NCBI GenBank assembly: GCA_021790455.1
Contig: JAJYDY010000003.1
Coordinates: 1 to 42,097, forward strand
Reading direction: 5' to 3'
DNA from: Microcaldota archaeon
GTDB taxonomy: Archaea > Micrarchaeota > Micrarchaeia > Micrarchaeales > Micrarchaeaceae
DNA: 42,097 bases
Part shown: positions 1-9,063 of the stretch, in pieces
How positions within the stretch are numbered: position 1 is the first letter of the stretch
Layout: every line of letters starts with the position of its first letter
Translations under genes and position numbers: made by a program
The notes under the pieces: model-generated
What the model was told of the DNA's origin: nothing
The model's database searches: none
The model's input: only the letters and a program-made list of their open reading frames with translations

Positions 1-934
1 CCTTCAACACCGCGTTATCTATGTCCCTCCCTGAAAGGTGGACGTAAGTGGCGGCCATTTTGCTATCTCCAGTCCATCCAAAGAATATCTTGAGCTGCTG
101 CTCGGTGAGTTTATTGGCATAGTAAGAGGCCCGACTATGCCTAAATAAATGCGGATATACGCGCTTTTTTATTTTTGCAAGCTCGGATACTCTCTTTAAC
201 ATCATTCTTATTGCCCCATAGTCTATCCTCTCTATAGCAGTATGGGCTCCCAGCCCGACCCATAACCATGACGTCCTGTCCTTTTCCTTAAGTGTATTAA
301 GGTAGGCTGCGACAAAAGGAACACTAAACATTATAGGTATCTTCCTCATGCCTGTCTTTCCATTTACTATTATGTGGGCCGGATTGGAGACCAAGCCTAT
401 GTCTTTTATCTTCAAGCCCATAATCTCTCCCATACGGCAGCCCGAATCATAAAGCAGCGCTATAATGGCCTTGTCCCGGATGTTTGTCGCTGCTTCCAAC
501 ATCCTTAGTATCTCGCTTTCAGTTAGTATGTCGTCCGGGAGCACTTTTTTGTTAGATTTCAAAGAGGTTTTTATCCATGAAACCTCTCTCGGGTAAAATT
601 CGTCGTCCCCGATAAAGTGTTTGTAGAACTGCTTTATTGAAACCTTTATGTTCTGCTTTGTCTTCTCGGAGTAATCGCTTCGTTCTATCGTAGCAACAGC
701 ATTCGCTACATCGTCCTTTGTTGTTTTCATGACCGATTTGCTCCCGATCGCTTTTAGATAAATCGAGAAACAATAAAGATTCTTTAAGATTGTCCTTTCC
801 GCCAGGCCTTTAGAATTCATGAAGCTTATGTAGCTGTTTGCCTTTTCCTTATTTGCTGGGGGGATTTTGTGGTCTGATTCTATTGCGTTAATCAGTCTGA
901 TGCGCCTGCCTTCAGCCTCATCTATGTAAGACAT
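1..934 (-). CDS. Tyrosine recombinase/integrase (C-terminus truncated by window edge)
   Basis: Hand translation of the minus strand from ATG at 934 is open to base 1: MSYIDEAEGRRIRLINAIESDHK...DSGCRMGEIMGLK...NGKTGMRKIP...HLFRHSRASYYANK...GWTGDSKMAATYVHLSGRD. Contains the R, K, HxxR and Y catalytic signatures. Not in the supplied ORF track, apparently because it runs off the window. Confidence 0.9.
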   Translation of the reverse strand, partial: MSYIDEAEGRRIRLINAIESDHKIPPANKEKANSYISFMNSKGLAERTILKNLYCFSIYLKAIGSKSVMKTTKDDVANAVATIERSDYSEKTKQNIKVSIKQFYKHFIGDDEFYPREVSWIKTSLKSNKKVLPDDILTESEILRMLEAATNIRDKAIIALLYDSGCRMGEIMGLKIKDIGLVSNPAHIIVNGKTGMRKIPIMFSVPFVAAYLNTLKEKDRTSWLWVGLGAHTAIERIDYGAIRMMLKRVSELAKIKKRVYPHLFRHSRASYYANKLTEQQLKIFFGWTGDSKMAATYVHLSGRDIDNAVLK

Positions 935-1008
935 GAATAATTTATGTAACGTAGTTTATATAAAGCTTTAGGTATCCCCTTTGAACAGGCCTCCTCGTAA
1001 ACATAAAA

Positions 1009-1081
1009 TGGGGACGCCGAGATTTGAACTCGGACGACTAGCTCCCAAAGCTAGTAGTCTACCAGGTTAGCGTACGTCCCC
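1009..1081 (-). tRNA. tRNA-Pro (UGG)
   Basis: Minus strand GGGGACG...CTAGC-TTTGGGA-GCTAG...GTTCAAATC...CGTCCCC-A; 7-bp acceptor, anticodon TGG; no encoded CCA. Confidence 0.92.
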
Positions 1082-1183
1082 GTGAAGGTGCTTGTGGAGG
1101 GGCACATATATAAGATGCATAGATATTCGCAGAAAAGTTAATAAAGGCGTTGCACAAAATCATTATGTCATCTTTTTTCTCTG

Positions 1184-2158
1184 ATGTTTATGCAGCTACC
1201 AGACCTACCATGGATTGAGAAGTATAGGCCAAAGAACTTAGATGGAGTAATAGGGCAGAAGCTGATTGTCGGAAGGCTCAAGGCGTTTGTAGAAAGAGGA
1301 AACTTCCCTAACATGATATTCGCAGGCAGTGCAGGCATAGGAAAGACAACCTGTGCTATAGCGATGGCGAACGACCTTTATGGCGATGAGTTAAACGGCG
1401 CCATGAAAGAGCTTAACGCATCGGATGCACGCGGAATAGATGTGATAAGGGGAGAGGTAAAGGAGTTCGCGAAGACGATGTCTATGGCAAAGGTGCCAAT
1501 AAAGATAATATTCCTTGACGAAGCAGACGCGCTGACAAGCGACGCACAGCATGCCCTCAGGAGAACAATGGAGAAGTTCTCGAAGGAAACGCGTTTTATA
1601 CTCAGCGCAAACTACGCCAGCAAGATAATAGAGCCTATCCAGAGCCGGTGCGTGGTGTTTCGTTTCAAGCCGCTCAACGAAGAGGAGATGAAGGAGTACA
1701 TAGAAAGAATAGTCCGTGAGGAGAAGCTGGAGACGGAAGGAAAGGCGATTGACGCGCTTGTCTATGTTGGAGACGGCGACCTGAGGAAGCTCACGAACAT
1801 ACTCCAGAGCGCTGCGATGCAGAGCAGGAAGATCACGGAGGCGAGCATCTACGAAGTTGCTGCAAAGGCAAGGCCAAAGGAGATAGTGACCATGTTAAAG
1901 GATTCAGTTGCAGGGAATTTCAATTCAGCTAGGAACGAACTTGATAACCTGATGCTTAGGCACGGGATGAGCGCGGAGGACATACTCACACAGTGTTACA
2001 GGGAGGTGCAGGGCCTTGGCGTTGATGAACGTCTGAAACTCAAGATAGTGGTGCAGCTCGGAGAATGCAACTTCAGGATAGTCGAAGGTGCGAACGAAAG
2101 GATACAGCTTGAGGCCATGCTGGCTACCCTCGCATTGCTTGGAAAGGAGAAAGGTTGA
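1184..2158 (+). CDS. rfcS: Replication factor C small subunit (clamp loader ATPase)
   Basis: WIEKYRPKNLDGVIGQ, Walker A AGSAGIGKTT, FLDEADALTSDAQHALRRTME, sensor FILSANYASKIIEPIQSRC. Confidence 0.95.
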   Translation: MFMQLPDLPWIEKYRPKNLDGVIGQKLIVGRLKAFVERGNFPNMIFAGSAGIGKTTCAIAMANDLYGDELNGAMKELNASDARGIDVIRGEVKEFAKTMSMAKVPIKIIFLDEADALTSDAQHALRRTMEKFSKETRFILSANYASKIIEPIQSRCVVFRFKPLNEEEMKEYIERIVREEKLETEGKAIDALVYVGDGDLRKLTNILQSAAMQSRKITEASIYEVAAKARPKEIVTMLKDSVAGNFNSARNELDNLMLRHGMSAEDILTQCYREVQGLGVDERLKLKIVVQLGECNFRIVEGANERIQLEAMLATLALLGKEKG

Positions 2159-2162
2159 TAAG

Positions 2163-2621
2163 ATGAAATCGAGAAGTAGTCCGGCCATGCCGCGCATGTA
2201 TGTAGATGGCCAGTCCCTGTCCAAATTGGAGATGATATTGTGCACTCCGGCATATTTTGATACGGAGAAGTTTGGCCTTGCCTTTAGAACAAAGAAATTC
2301 ACTGGCTATCACTCGTTTACCGCTGGATCTAGCGATAGTGTCTATGACGAAAGGCGATGGCTGTATATAGCTCACTTCAGCGTCGGCATGATAGAAAGAT
2401 TCAAGAATGAGGTTATTGTTCTATTCCCAAAAGTCATGACTGATGAGGGGGGTAATAGAAAAGTCGAACGGCCAATAGAGGTCAGAGTTGGTGGAAACCT
2501 TGGTCCAATCGGCGTCACGCTCTTATTGGGAAAAATCGCCAGGGAACTCGAGAATAACAACGGCGCAAGTCACTTGGTTAGGAATCAGCGACACCAGGCA
2601 ATCACCTCGATCAGGACCTAG
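2163..2621 (+). CDS. Hypothetical protein (about 152 aa)
   Basis: In-frame ATG at 2163, just after the RFC stop; ORF open to 2621; protein-like composition. Confidence 0.55.
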   Translation: MKSRSSPAMPRMYVDGQSLSKLEMILCTPAYFDTEKFGLAFRTKKFTGYHSFTAGSSDSVYDERRWLYIAHFSVGMIERFKNEVIVLFPKVMTDEGGNRKVERPIEVRVGGNLGPIGVTLLLGKIARELENNNGASHLVRNQRHQAITSIRT

Positions 2622-3695
2622 TTATAAAAGCACTACCGCTTTGCCTATGAAAGAGGCGTAGCTCTCTGCAGTTGTATTGATCGACTCTTTTTGCATTTTG
2701 CTTAATTTGCCAAATGGCCTAAGCGTAATCTCTACAACGCCGTTCTTTGTCATACTTCTCCATGTGCCGATTATCCTTCCATCAAACACGATGGTGGGCA
2801 AGAACAAGAACGTACTGCCTCCAATCACCTTGTTGAAGTGACTTGGATCGAGAATTGCACTGCGGTCCCTGTACGCAATCAAGTACTCATCAAATGCTGG
2901 AAGAAGATACGCTGCGCCCGGATTGGCTTTTACTTTGATGTTCTTTGACATGAAGTAGGATTTTTCATCGATAACTTCTTCGTGCAGCTGCGTAGCAGCC
3001 GCTTCAAGTCCTAGTTTGGCATCCCACATTCTAAGTCCCGCCCACCATGAAAAGTCATTGACAGTCGCAGGGCCGTGCCCGATAAAATACCTCTTCGCCA
3101 GTGCTGCAAGTGCCTCTTCGCGCCTAAGAGAATTTTTGTCGCCAACCCAATCATTTAGGAGCACAAATGCCGGCTGCTTGCCGACATGAGGGCCAAAGCA
3201 AATCATGCCTTCCCTGGCTGCCCTCCTAATTATATGGCTCCTGACTTCATTTTTTCCGAGCGCTGGGATTCCGGTCCTTTTAAGCGCATCGTGCAGCTCC
3301 TTGCGCGGTATATACTTCCTTCCTTCGAATGCCTTTAATATCGCTCGCTCTCCCTGCTCAACAATCGCCTCATCTAGACCATTGCGTCTCTGGTAATCCG
3401 GCACTTTTTGTTCCGGGCAGAGGGAAAGCATCCATTTTACATCTTTGTGGGAAACAAAGTGGAGAGTATGGCGCATCGGCCACGTGCGCACTATCTCCTT
3501 GTCCAGGATCGCTTTCTCTACGTCGGCCCTTTTCGCGTCTTTCAAGCGAAGGCCTATCGCCCATAGCGCTCCATAGTAATCCTGCGCCTGGACTGCGCCG
3601 AGTGAAGAGACCACGTCTGCTGGCGTCATTGAGGTTGTCCTGGCGATCTGCTGGCTGATTAGCCTGCGATTCGCAATATCTTGCTCGTCAATCAT
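2622..3695 (-). CDS. Winged-helix DNA-binding domain protein (HTH_42/AlkZ-like)
   Basis: SSLGAVQAQDYYGALWAIGLRLKDA, RTWPMRHTLHFV, LPAFDEYLIAYRDRSAIL and FDGRIIGTWR are characteristic of this family. Confidence 0.8.
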   Translation of the reverse strand: MIDEQDIANRRLISQQIARTTSMTPADVVSSLGAVQAQDYYGALWAIGLRLKDAKRADVEKAILDKEIVRTWPMRHTLHFVSHKDVKWMLSLCPEQKVPDYQRRNGLDEAIVEQGERAILKAFEGRKYIPRKELHDALKRTGIPALGKNEVRSHIIRRAAREGMICFGPHVGKQPAFVLLNDWVGDKNSLRREEALAALAKRYFIGHGPATVNDFSWWAGLRMWDAKLGLEAAATQLHEEVIDEKSYFMSKNIKVKANPGAAYLLPAFDEYLIAYRDRSAILDPSHFNKVIGGSTFLFLPTIVFDGRIIGTWRSMTKNGVVEITLRPFGKLSKMQKESINTTAESYASFIGKAVVLL

Positions 3696-4372
3696 TCCAT
3701 CCTTATTTCCAATGGTCCGCCATAGTCCATCTGCGGCGCCTGTATGTAGAGGTCGATGAGATAGCCCGTCTTGTTGTCTATCTTGAAAGGCGTCTGTGGA
3801 TCTGAGCTTACAAACGCAAAGGGAGGAAGCACCTCTATCTTCCTAACCTCGCCTCCGAAATCTACTGCTCCAAAGAGATGGAGATTCTGCTTGAACACCT
3901 GCCCCTTCGATAGGTCCAGGATTACCGACTTATCCTTCATCTCTGTCCGCTTGTCCTTGAACCCTACGATTATCTTTGATATCTCTAGGTGCACCATGTC
4001 TTCTGCGCTGTCCGAGAGGAGTTCTATATTGAGAGGCCCTTCGTAGGAGTAATCGGGCGTGTTTACTGTGAGCTTGAATTCTATCTTCTCTCCCTCCTTT
4101 ATCGCTACAGGCAGGTTTGGGAAAGCCGAAACAAGCTTGAATGGCTCCTTGATCGAGACGCCTTTTATCCGCATGACTGGCTTTTTCTGCGGCTTGAAGT
4201 AGGTATTCAGGAACTCAAAACTCTCCTGCTGCCGATTTTGGAATGGTATGGTTACATCGAACACCTTTCCCTTTACCTCTACCTTTCCAAGAGTGTGCGT
4301 AGAGCCTCGCCACTTGAGGTTTACAGCAGTAACAGCGACTTTTGTACCCTTCTTCAAGAAGTTGAAGTTCAT
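3692..4372 (-). CDS. Conserved-looking hypothetical protein
   Basis: 226-aa ORF with a 4-nt overlap to the downstream winged-helix gene. Confidence 0.65.
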   Translation of the reverse strand: MNFNFLKKGTKVAVTAVNLKWRGSTHTLGKVEVKGKVFDVTIPFQNRQQESFEFLNTYFKPQKKPVMRIKGVSIKEPFKLVSAFPNLPVAIKEGEKIEFKLTVNTPDYSYEGPLNIELLSDSAEDMVHLEISKIIVGFKDKRTEMKDKSVILDLSKGQVFKQNLHLFGAVDFGGEVRKIEVLPPFAFVSSDPQTPFKIDNKTGYLIDLYIQAPQMDYGGPLEIRME

Positions 4373-4432
4373 TGTAAGGATTTCAGCGAAAGTTATATTT
4401 ATTCTTTTGGTTGATAACTTATTGGTGGTGAA

Positions 4433-4885
4433 TTGGTGGAGGAGGGTTCAAAAGCGCCCCCATTCAAGCTCATGGGGGACGATGGAAAGGTGCATTCGCT
4501 CAGCGAGTTTGCAGATCGCACGCTTGTGCTTTACTTTTATCCGAAGGATGATACTCCTGGCTGTACGATAGAGGCTAAGGACTTCACAAAGCTGCTTCCA
4601 GCAATTAAAAAAACAGGGGCGGAAGTTGTCGGAATCAGCAAGGATGAATTTGACTCTCATTGCAAATTCAGGGACAAGTATTCCCTGAAGGTGCTCCTTC
4701 TTTCTGATCCGAGCAGCACGACAATCAAGAGCTATGGCGCTTATGGGGACAGGGGAATCTTCGGGAAAGGAACTCTTAGGAAGACGTTCGTGATAAGAAA
4801 CGGAAAGATAATAAAAAACTTTGGAAAGGTGAGCGCGGTCGGTCACGCTAATAATGTACTTGAGTACCTTAAAGCAATGAAGTGA
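4433..4885 (+). CDS. bcp: Peroxiredoxin, BCP family
   Basis: VLYFYPKDDTPGCTIEAKDF active-site motif, DPSSTTIKSYGAYG, GILRKTFVIRNGKI-like segment. Confidence 0.93.
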   Translation: MVEEGSKAPPFKLMGDDGKVHSLSEFADRTLVLYFYPKDDTPGCTIEAKDFTKLLPAIKKTGAEVVGISKDEFDSHCKFRDKYSLKVLLLSDPSSTTIKSYGAYGDRGIFGKGTLRKTFVIRNGKIIKNFGKVSAVGHANNVLEYLKAMK

Positions 4886-4886
4886 G

Positions 4887-5321
4887 ATGATGAATATCTA
4901 CTTTGCCGGTTCCGTAACTGGTGGAAGAAACGATGCCGCGCTCTATCAAAAGATAATAGCGCACCTGAAGCAGTATGGTGTGGTCCTTACAGATTTCCTT
5001 GGCGATTCCTCCGTGAATCCAAAGACAGGCACAGGACCAATCGACGAAACGGTAAAGTTATTGACCGAACTGCTGAAGAAGACTGACGTGATGGTTGCAG
5101 AGGTGACAACCCCCTCCCTCGGCGTCGGATATGAGATAAGAGACGTGCTTAGCTCCGGAAAGCCGATACTCTGCTTATACAGGCCGCAGCCGGACAGGCG
5201 CCTATCGGCTTTGATTGCAGGCAGCAGGGGGATTATAGTTAAACAATATCAATCGATATACGAAGCACAGTTGTATATCGACGCTTTCCTCAATGAGCTG
5301 CAGGACTCAGGAAAGATTTGA
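4887..5321 (+). CDS. Nucleoside 2-deoxyribosyltransferase/DNPH1-like nucleotide N-hydrolase
   Basis: MNIYFAGSVTGGRNDAALYQKI; VMVAEVTTPSLGVGYEI; GKPILCLYRP. Confidence 0.8.
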   Translation: MMNIYFAGSVTGGRNDAALYQKIIAHLKQYGVVLTDFLGDSSVNPKTGTGPIDETVKLLTELLKKTDVMVAEVTTPSLGVGYEIRDVLSSGKPILCLYRPQPDRRLSALIAGSRGIIVKQYQSIYEAQLYIDAFLNELQDSGKI

Positions 5322-6410
5322 TCCTCTCATTTCCTTTAGTGCTTTTCTGTACGCTTCAAGCGTTAGTCTTGCTGTGTTCTTCCACGTGAATCTCCTCGCA
5401 TAGTCCATCGCTGTTTTCCTTCTCTTCGCATCGTAGCCGCTCCTCTTCAGCTCGCTGATTATCCTTGCCATGTCTGCACTGTCCTCAGCTTCGAAGCAGT
5501 AGCGCCTTATCTCCTTTGCAATGCGCCCTTTCTTGCATATGATGACTGGAAGACCGCGAGCCTGCGCTTCAATTATGGCAAGGCCTTCGCCCTCATAGGA
5601 GCTTGGGAAGACGAATGCATTGAAACTGTCATAGATCTTGACCAGGTCTTTCTCTGGTGCAAATCCCTTGAATTCTATCCTCTTGTCGCCCTTTACTCTT
5701 TCCCTAAGCATATTGTACTCGAACTTGGGAGGCCCCCAAAGCTCGAACACAACATCTTTTTCAGGAAGCATCTTAAAAGCCTCAACAGCAAACCCGACAT
5801 TCTTTCTCGTCCTGAATGCGCCGACATAGCCGACCTTGAATCGTTTCACATGCCCCTTCTTCTTCAGCGGTGCGCTTATGAAGCGTTCGTCCATGCCGTG
5901 ATTTGCAACAAATATCCTCTCTTTTGGAAATCCCATCTCTATAGTCTCATCCCTTGTCTGTGTAGAGTTTACCATTATGTAGTCCACAGAAGAAAGGGAG
6001 ATCTTTACCGGCATCTTGAGGAACGTTCTTGACCACCAAATCTTCTTTAGCGCACTCCTTTTTACGTCAGAGCTCAATTCAGGCACTAGGAGGAACTGGA
6101 AATCGTGTATAGTCATGAACTTTATCGTGTTCCTTGATCTTAGATTCTGCATCGGCATTAGCGTCAGGCTGTGCGCTATGTCGAATTCGCCCAGATTTGC
6201 AAAGAAGTTGCCCAATGCAAACGATAGCCTTTTACTGAGGTGCTTCCTCACTGGAAGCTCCACCTTTTCCACGCAAGACGAGTATTCAGACTCGACCTTT
6301 TTCATGTTTCTGTATAGCTCGTACATATAGCGGAGCGTCCCCTCTCCCTGCGCCTTGTCAAAATCCCCTTTTGGTGCCAGTAGCGCTATTCTCATGCTTT
6401 CACTTCCCAA
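5307..6410 (-). CDS. Glycosyltransferase family 4
   Basis: VGYVGAFRTRKNVGFAVEAFKML, FVFPSSYEGEGLAIIEAQARGLPVI, RFTWKNTARLTLEAYRKAL. Confidence 0.88.
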   Translation of the reverse strand: MGSESMRIALLAPKGDFDKAQGEGTLRYMYELYRNMKKVESEYSSCVEKVELPVRKHLSKRLSFALGNFFANLGEFDIAHSLTLMPMQNLRSRNTIKFMTIHDFQFLLVPELSSDVKRSALKKIWWSRTFLKMPVKISLSSVDYIMVNSTQTRDETIEMGFPKERIFVANHGMDERFISAPLKKKGHVKRFKVGYVGAFRTRKNVGFAVEAFKMLPEKDVVFELWGPPKFEYNMLRERVKGDKRIEFKGFAPEKDLVKIYDSFNAFVFPSSYEGEGLAIIEAQARGLPVIICKKGRIAKEIRRYCFEAEDSADMARIISELKRSGYDAKRRKTAMDYARRFTWKNTARLTLEAYRKALKEMRGSNLS

Positions 6411-7626
6411 ATTCCCTCTTTTGGTACTTATCGTACTTCCTTGCCCTCTTCATGTCAACTTCGTGGTTGTCCTTGAAGTTCGACTGGATTCCGAATGTTT
6501 CTGAGTAAACTTTATCGCTGATGAGTTTTGCCGCTGCATTCCTGTCGCCGTTTATCGCAGCCTCTATGAAGTTGTTTATGTTTACATGAGATACATAGCC
6601 ATCTGTCTTTACTTTCTTGAAGTACTTCGGCATCTTAAGTACGAACGGCACCCTGACTATCTCGTCTATCAGACACGGACCGTGCCCTATGAAGCCATCT
6701 CCGCCTTCGCCAAAGCTCTGGCCATGATCTGAAGTTATCATCACAATTGTATCCTCTTCCCCAAACCGCTCAATCAGGTCTGTAGCTACCTGCTTTGCGT
6801 ATTTCAATCCCATTATTGAAGCAGTCGCATATCTCTTCTTCCACTCGCCTATGAGCGCTTCGCCTGGCTGCTTTTTGAAATAAGGAGTCAGTAGGTCAAA
6901 GTCCTTTCCTTTCTTGCCTATATATGGCTCGTGCGCCTCCATGAGATTGATGAAATAGAAGAATGGTTTCTTTATTTTTTGTGCCCTTATCTTGGCCATC
7001 GTCTCCTTGCCCCCCTTCTCAAGAGGCCAGCCTTCTATCATCTTTGCATTCAGCTTCTTGAGTAGATTCCTAAAGGTCAGGAGCGCGGTTTTTGGCAGGC
7101 CCCTGACTTCTGTTATCAGGGCGGGGTCGTCCCTAAGCATAGCGAATCCTATCTTGAAAAAACTGCCTCCAAATTTTGCTCTGTACTTTGCAAGCATCGG
7201 CTTTAGTCTCTTTGGCACCTCTATCGCATGGCCCTGCAGATCGGTGAAATAGGTTTCTTCAGTGAAATGCTGGAATTCGTCAAATCCATAGACCGGGTGT
7301 ATATAGGGGTTTGATGATATCAGGTAAGTGGAATAGCCGATGGTATTCAATGCCCCTACTATCGTGGGGACCTTTATCCTCATCTTCGCTATATCAAGCG
7401 ATTTTATCTCTTTTGTTTCATGGGAGCCATGCTCGCTGGGGTACATCCCAGTCACCATGGAAACGTGTGAGGGCAGAGTCCATGGCGCAGCCGCTATGCA
7501 ATTCTTGAAGATAAGCGCATTGGAAAATAGCCCGGAGTCTAATCCGGCCTTGCTGATCAGCTTCTCAGCCATCTCCTGCCGTAGAGTGTCTACTACGATA
7601 AGCACTATGTTAAATTTCTTCAACAA
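6400..7626 (-). CDS. Sulfatase-like hydrolase (alkaline phosphatase superfamily)
   Basis: NIVLIVVDTLRQE, AAPWTLPSHVSMVTGMYPSEHG, TIVMITSDHGQSFGEGG, FIGHGPCLIDEIVRVPFVLKMP. Confidence 0.88.
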   Translation of the reverse strand: MLKKFNIVLIVVDTLRQEMAEKLISKAGLDSGLFSNALIFKNCIAAAPWTLPSHVSMVTGMYPSEHGSHETKEIKSLDIAKMRIKVPTIVGALNTIGYSTYLISSNPYIHPVYGFDEFQHFTEETYFTDLQGHAIEVPKRLKPMLAKYRAKFGGSFFKIGFAMLRDDPALITEVRGLPKTALLTFRNLLKKLNAKMIEGWPLEKGGKETMAKIRAQKIKKPFFYFINLMEAHEPYIGKKGKDFDLLTPYFKKQPGEALIGEWKKRYATASIMGLKYAKQVATDLIERFGEEDTIVMITSDHGQSFGEGGDGFIGHGPCLIDEIVRVPFVLKMPKYFKKVKTDGYVSHVNINNFIEAAINGDRNAAAKLISDKVYSETFGIQSNFKDNHEVDMKRARKYDKYQKREFGK

Positions 7627-7715
7627 GTCACCAATTATTATCTGGGTAGCCCATTAAAAGACTTTCCTTCAAGACCAATACTTTTAAATAGCTTAATGTA
7701 ATAACATTATACTAT

Positions 7716-7955
7716 ATGAAGAAAGGAAACCCAGGCATAAAAAGGAAATATACGACGATTACTATCCCGACTCCCCTCTTTGCAAGGATACAGGAGATAA
7801 TAAAGGAGACGGGCTTCTCATCTGCATCCGACTATGTTACCTACATAATGAGGGAGATGGTCTCCGAGGTGCAGGCGAGCAAGAAGCCAAGCGCAAGGAG
7901 TAGCAAGGCAGAGGGGGAGGTAATCAAGAAACTTCGCGCTTTGGGGTACGTCTGA
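7716..7955 (+). CDS. Ribbon-helix-helix-type small protein
   Basis: KYTTITIPTPLFARIQEIIKETGFSSASDYVTYIMREMV; preceded by a TTTAAATA-like box near 7683. Confidence 0.75.
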   Translation: MKKGNPGIKRKYTTITIPTPLFARIQEIIKETGFSSASDYVTYIMREMVSEVQASKKPSARSSKAEGEVIKKLRALGYV

Positions 7956-7968
7956 AAACGTGAATTAT

Positions 7969-8274
7969 ATGAGCAACAAGATCAATGATATCGCGGATGC
8001 GCTCTGGAAGGATGAGAGCGAGAGGAATTGGAAGGAGTTTGCCAAAACTCTGCCAAAGAGCGGGTTAAGGTATTACAGGGTGGTCTTCCTGAAAGGGGAG
8101 AAACTAAAGAAGGCTCAAGACCTTACCAAGTCTTATGCTGAACTATACGATGCAAAAGAGAGGTTGGTGGCTAAGATACCAATTTTCGAGAAAAAGGGCA
8201 AGAGAATAGAAGGCGCCACATACTATATGAAAGGCCTTCTAACAATAAATAAAGTTGACGAGTGGGTTAAATGA
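7969..8274 (+). CDS. Hypothetical protein upstream of cysD
   Basis: ORF 7960..8274 (GTG 7960 or ATG 7969), overlaps the cysD start by 4 nt. Confidence 0.65.
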   Translation: MSNKINDIADALWKDESERNWKEFAKTLPKSGLRYYRVVFLKGEKLKKAQDLTKSYAELYDAKERLVAKIPIFEKKGKRIEGATYYMKGLLTINKVDEWVK

Positions 8275-9059
8275 TTAAACAAGATCTAAACGCTTTGGAA
8301 GAGAAGAGCATCTATATAATAAGGGAGGCAAAGCTGAAGTTCAAGAACATTGCAGCACTGTGGAGCATGGGCAAGGATTCCACCACCATGCTAGCGCTGA
8401 CAAGAAAGGCGTTCATGGGAAAGATCCCATTCCCAGTAATCCACATCGACAACGGAATAGATTTTCCCGAGACTTATGATTTTAGGGAGGAGCTGGCAAA
8501 GAAATGGAACTTCAAAGTAATTGTCGGGCATAGCGAGATAAAGCCTGACCTCGTAGGATCAGCATGCTGTGGCAAGAACAAACCAGAAACGCTCAAGAAG
8601 ATAATGGCCGAATACGGATTTGACGCGCTCATAGTATCTATAAGGAGAGATGAGCATGGAATAAGGGCAAAGGAGAGGTATATGTCTCCAAGAGACGAGA
8701 AGTTCAGATGGAACTACAAAGACCAGCCTGCTGAATTATGGGATGACTATACCTCAAAGCTCGACACGAAGGGGCACATAAGAGTGCACCCGCTGCTGGA
8801 TTGGAACGAGATCGATATTTGGAACTATGTCAAAAGGGAGAATGTGCCAGTCAATTCGCTCTACTTCTCTAGAAATGGATTCAGGTATAGGAGCCTTGGA
8901 TGCACGCACTGCACAGTTGCTGTTAAATCTAATGCCAAGAACGTAGACGGCATAATTAAGGAGCTTGAAACCACGAAAATAGAGGAAAGATCCGGAAGGA
9001 GCATGGACAAGGAGAATGAGTATGTCATGCAGCGGCTGCGCCAGTTTGGCTATATGTGA
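8271..9059 (+). CDS. cysD: Sulfate adenylyltransferase subunit 2 (CysD-like, ATP-PPi pyrophosphatase fold)
   Basis: ALWSMGKDSTTMLAL (PP-loop), FPVIHIDNGIDFPETYDFREELAKKW, VSIRRDEHGIRAKERYMSPRD, FRYRSLGCTHCTVAV. Confidence 0.88.
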   Translation: MIKQDLNALEEKSIYIIREAKLKFKNIAALWSMGKDSTTMLALTRKAFMGKIPFPVIHIDNGIDFPETYDFREELAKKWNFKVIVGHSEIKPDLVGSACCGKNKPETLKKIMAEYGFDALIVSIRRDEHGIRAKERYMSPRDEKFRWNYKDQPAELWDDYTSKLDTKGHIRVHPLLDWNEIDIWNYVKRENVPVNSLYFSRNGFRYRSLGCTHCTVAVKSNAKNVDGIIKELETTKIEERSGRSMDKENEYVMQRLRQFGYM

Positions 9060-9063
9060 TCTG

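Noticed and set aside
552-773. 73-aa minus ORF
   Set aside because: Out-of-frame within the tyrosine recombinase coding sequence.
1925-2302. 125-aa minus ORF and the overlapping 85-aa ORF
   Set aside because: Antisense to rfcS and the following gene; no domain signal.
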